Origin: SLRI01 sp964528705
GTDB lineage: Bacteria; Pseudomonadota; Alphaproteobacteria; Geminicoccales; Geminicoccaceae
DNA length: 64,000 nt
NCBI GenBank assembly: GCA_964528705.1
Contig: CAZGUW010000001.1
Location: 1-64,000 of the forward strand
Direction of reading: 5' to 3'
Shown: one piece after another, positions 63,577-64,000 of the stretch
Layout: every line of letters starts with the position of its first letter
Position numbering within the stretch: position 1 is the stretch's first letter
Position numbers and translations under genes: made by a program
The notes under the pieces: model-generated
Databases searched by the model: none
The model's input: the letters and a program-made list of their open reading frames with translations, nothing else
What the model was told of the DNA's origin: nothing

Positions 63577-64000
63577 ATGCAGCTTTCGCGCTTTCCCCGC
63601 GTCCGGCTCTGCCACAGCCCTACCCCGCTGGAGCCGATGGAGCGCCTGAGCGCCCTGCTCGGTGGACCCCGTCTCTTCATCAAGCGTGACGACTGCACCG
63701 GCCTCGCCACCGGTGGCAACAAGACCCGCAAGCTGGACTTCCTGATGGGTGCCGCCTTGGCTGAGGGCGCGGATCTGGTGATCACGCAGGGTGCCGTCCA
63801 GTCCAACCACGTCCGGCAGACCGCCGCCGCCGCAGCGAAGCTCGGCCTCGACTGCCGCATCCTGCTCGAGCGGCGGGTGCCCGCCGTGGCCCCCGACTAC
63901 GAGGCCACTGGCAACACCTTCCTCGATCGCCTCTTCGGTGCCGAGATCGCGTTTCGCCCGACCGGCGCCGACATGAACGCCGAATGCGAGGCCCTCGCGG
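63577..64000 (+). CDS. D-cysteine desulfhydrase / ACC deaminase family (3' partial)
   Basis: This is a PLP-dependent tryptophan-synthase-beta-fold enzyme, cut by the window end after 141 residues. The PLP-binding segment FIKRDDCTGLATGGNKTRKLDFL has the Schiff-base Lys at 49, and VITQGAVQSNHVRQTAAAAAKLGL follows. Family members deaminate D-cysteine, L-cysteate or ACC. The sequence resembles D-cysteine desulfhydrase and L-cysteate sulfo-lyase more than true ACC deaminase, but the deciding residues lie beyond the window. It is divergent from the importer operon. Confidence 0.88.
   Translation, partial: MQLSRFPRVRLCHSPTPLEPMERLSALLGGPRLFIKRDDCTGLATGGNKTRKLDFLMGAALAEGADLVITQGAVQSNHVRQTAAAAAKLGLDCRILLERRVPAVAPDYEATGNTFLDRLFGAEIAFRPTGADMNAECEALA

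Overview
The window is high-GC DNA (roughly 70% by eye) with dense, often overlapping genes, a single tRNA, and no rRNA, transposase, phage or CRISPR sequence. Several families are typical of Alphaproteobacteria: TIGR02186, DUF2244, DUF599, DUF4332, a cold-shock/IF-1 pair, a YbbN-LON-Trm112-DUF971 run, and many CUT1-type sugar ABC importers. A Rhodospirillales/Geminicoccales-like soil or water bacterium is my inference; nothing in the window names the species. The region reads as ordinary chromosome.

Layout. 1-5.2 kb: the end of a UgpC-type ABC ATPase, an M23 envelope peptidase, then a YeeE/YedE sulfur-transport protein, a TIGR02186 membrane protein and a universal stress protein. 5.2-8.1 kb: a secreted isoaspartyl-methyltransferase homologue, cold-shock protein with a long leader and a strong terminator, IF-1 and YchF. 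8.1-14.0 kb: a complete CUT1 importer (ATPase, two permeases, binding protein) divergent from a formylglycine-type sulfatase/phosphonate monoester hydrolase. 14.0-24.3 kb: endonuclease III, DUF2244, DUF4332, a GNAT plus XRE-cupin operon with a perfect 12-bp palindrome, a berberine-type FAD oxidase, an Rnk-like protein, a cysteine hydrolase, a methyltransferase, DUF454, DUF924 and a class III adenylate cyclase with TolB-like and TPR regions. 24.4-29.7 kb: DUF3015, an Lnb-type DUF4105 protein coupled to a lipoprotein hydrolase, a persulfide dioxygenase-rhodanese fusion and DUF599. 29.7-38.1 kb: a long minus-strand run of luciferase-like oxidoreductase, glycosyltransferase, a YhaN/YhaO (SbcC/SbcD-like) pair, DUF971, Trm112, LON-domain protein and YbbN thioredoxin. 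38.3-44.6 kb: tRNA-Gly(GCC) and a tripartite RND efflux operon in the order OMF-MFP-RND.

44.6-51.3 kb is a self-contained sugar catabolic island: DeoR regulator, class II aldolase, binding protein and two permeases on the minus strand, with a divergent PfkB kinase, but no ATPase. 51.3-54.3 kb: an NhaC antiporter, a methyltransferase and a SYLF lipoprotein. 54.6-63.3 kb is a second catabolic island: a GSA-aminotransferase-like enzyme, binding protein and FAD-linked oxidase on the plus strand, facing an FAD-dependent oxidoreductase, two permeases and an ATPase on the minus strand. The window ends inside a D-cysteine desulfhydrase/ACC-deaminase family gene.

The strongest non-coding signals are the palindrome at the XRE-cupin start, stem-loops placed at binding-protein/permease junctions in two separate ABC operons, a repeated TTGAGCA motif in the DeoR-linked promoter region, and two clean rho-independent terminators. 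I found no obviously new defence or mobile system. The most novel candidates are the two catabolic islands with unknown substrates and the XRE-cupin/GNAT module with no normal start codon.
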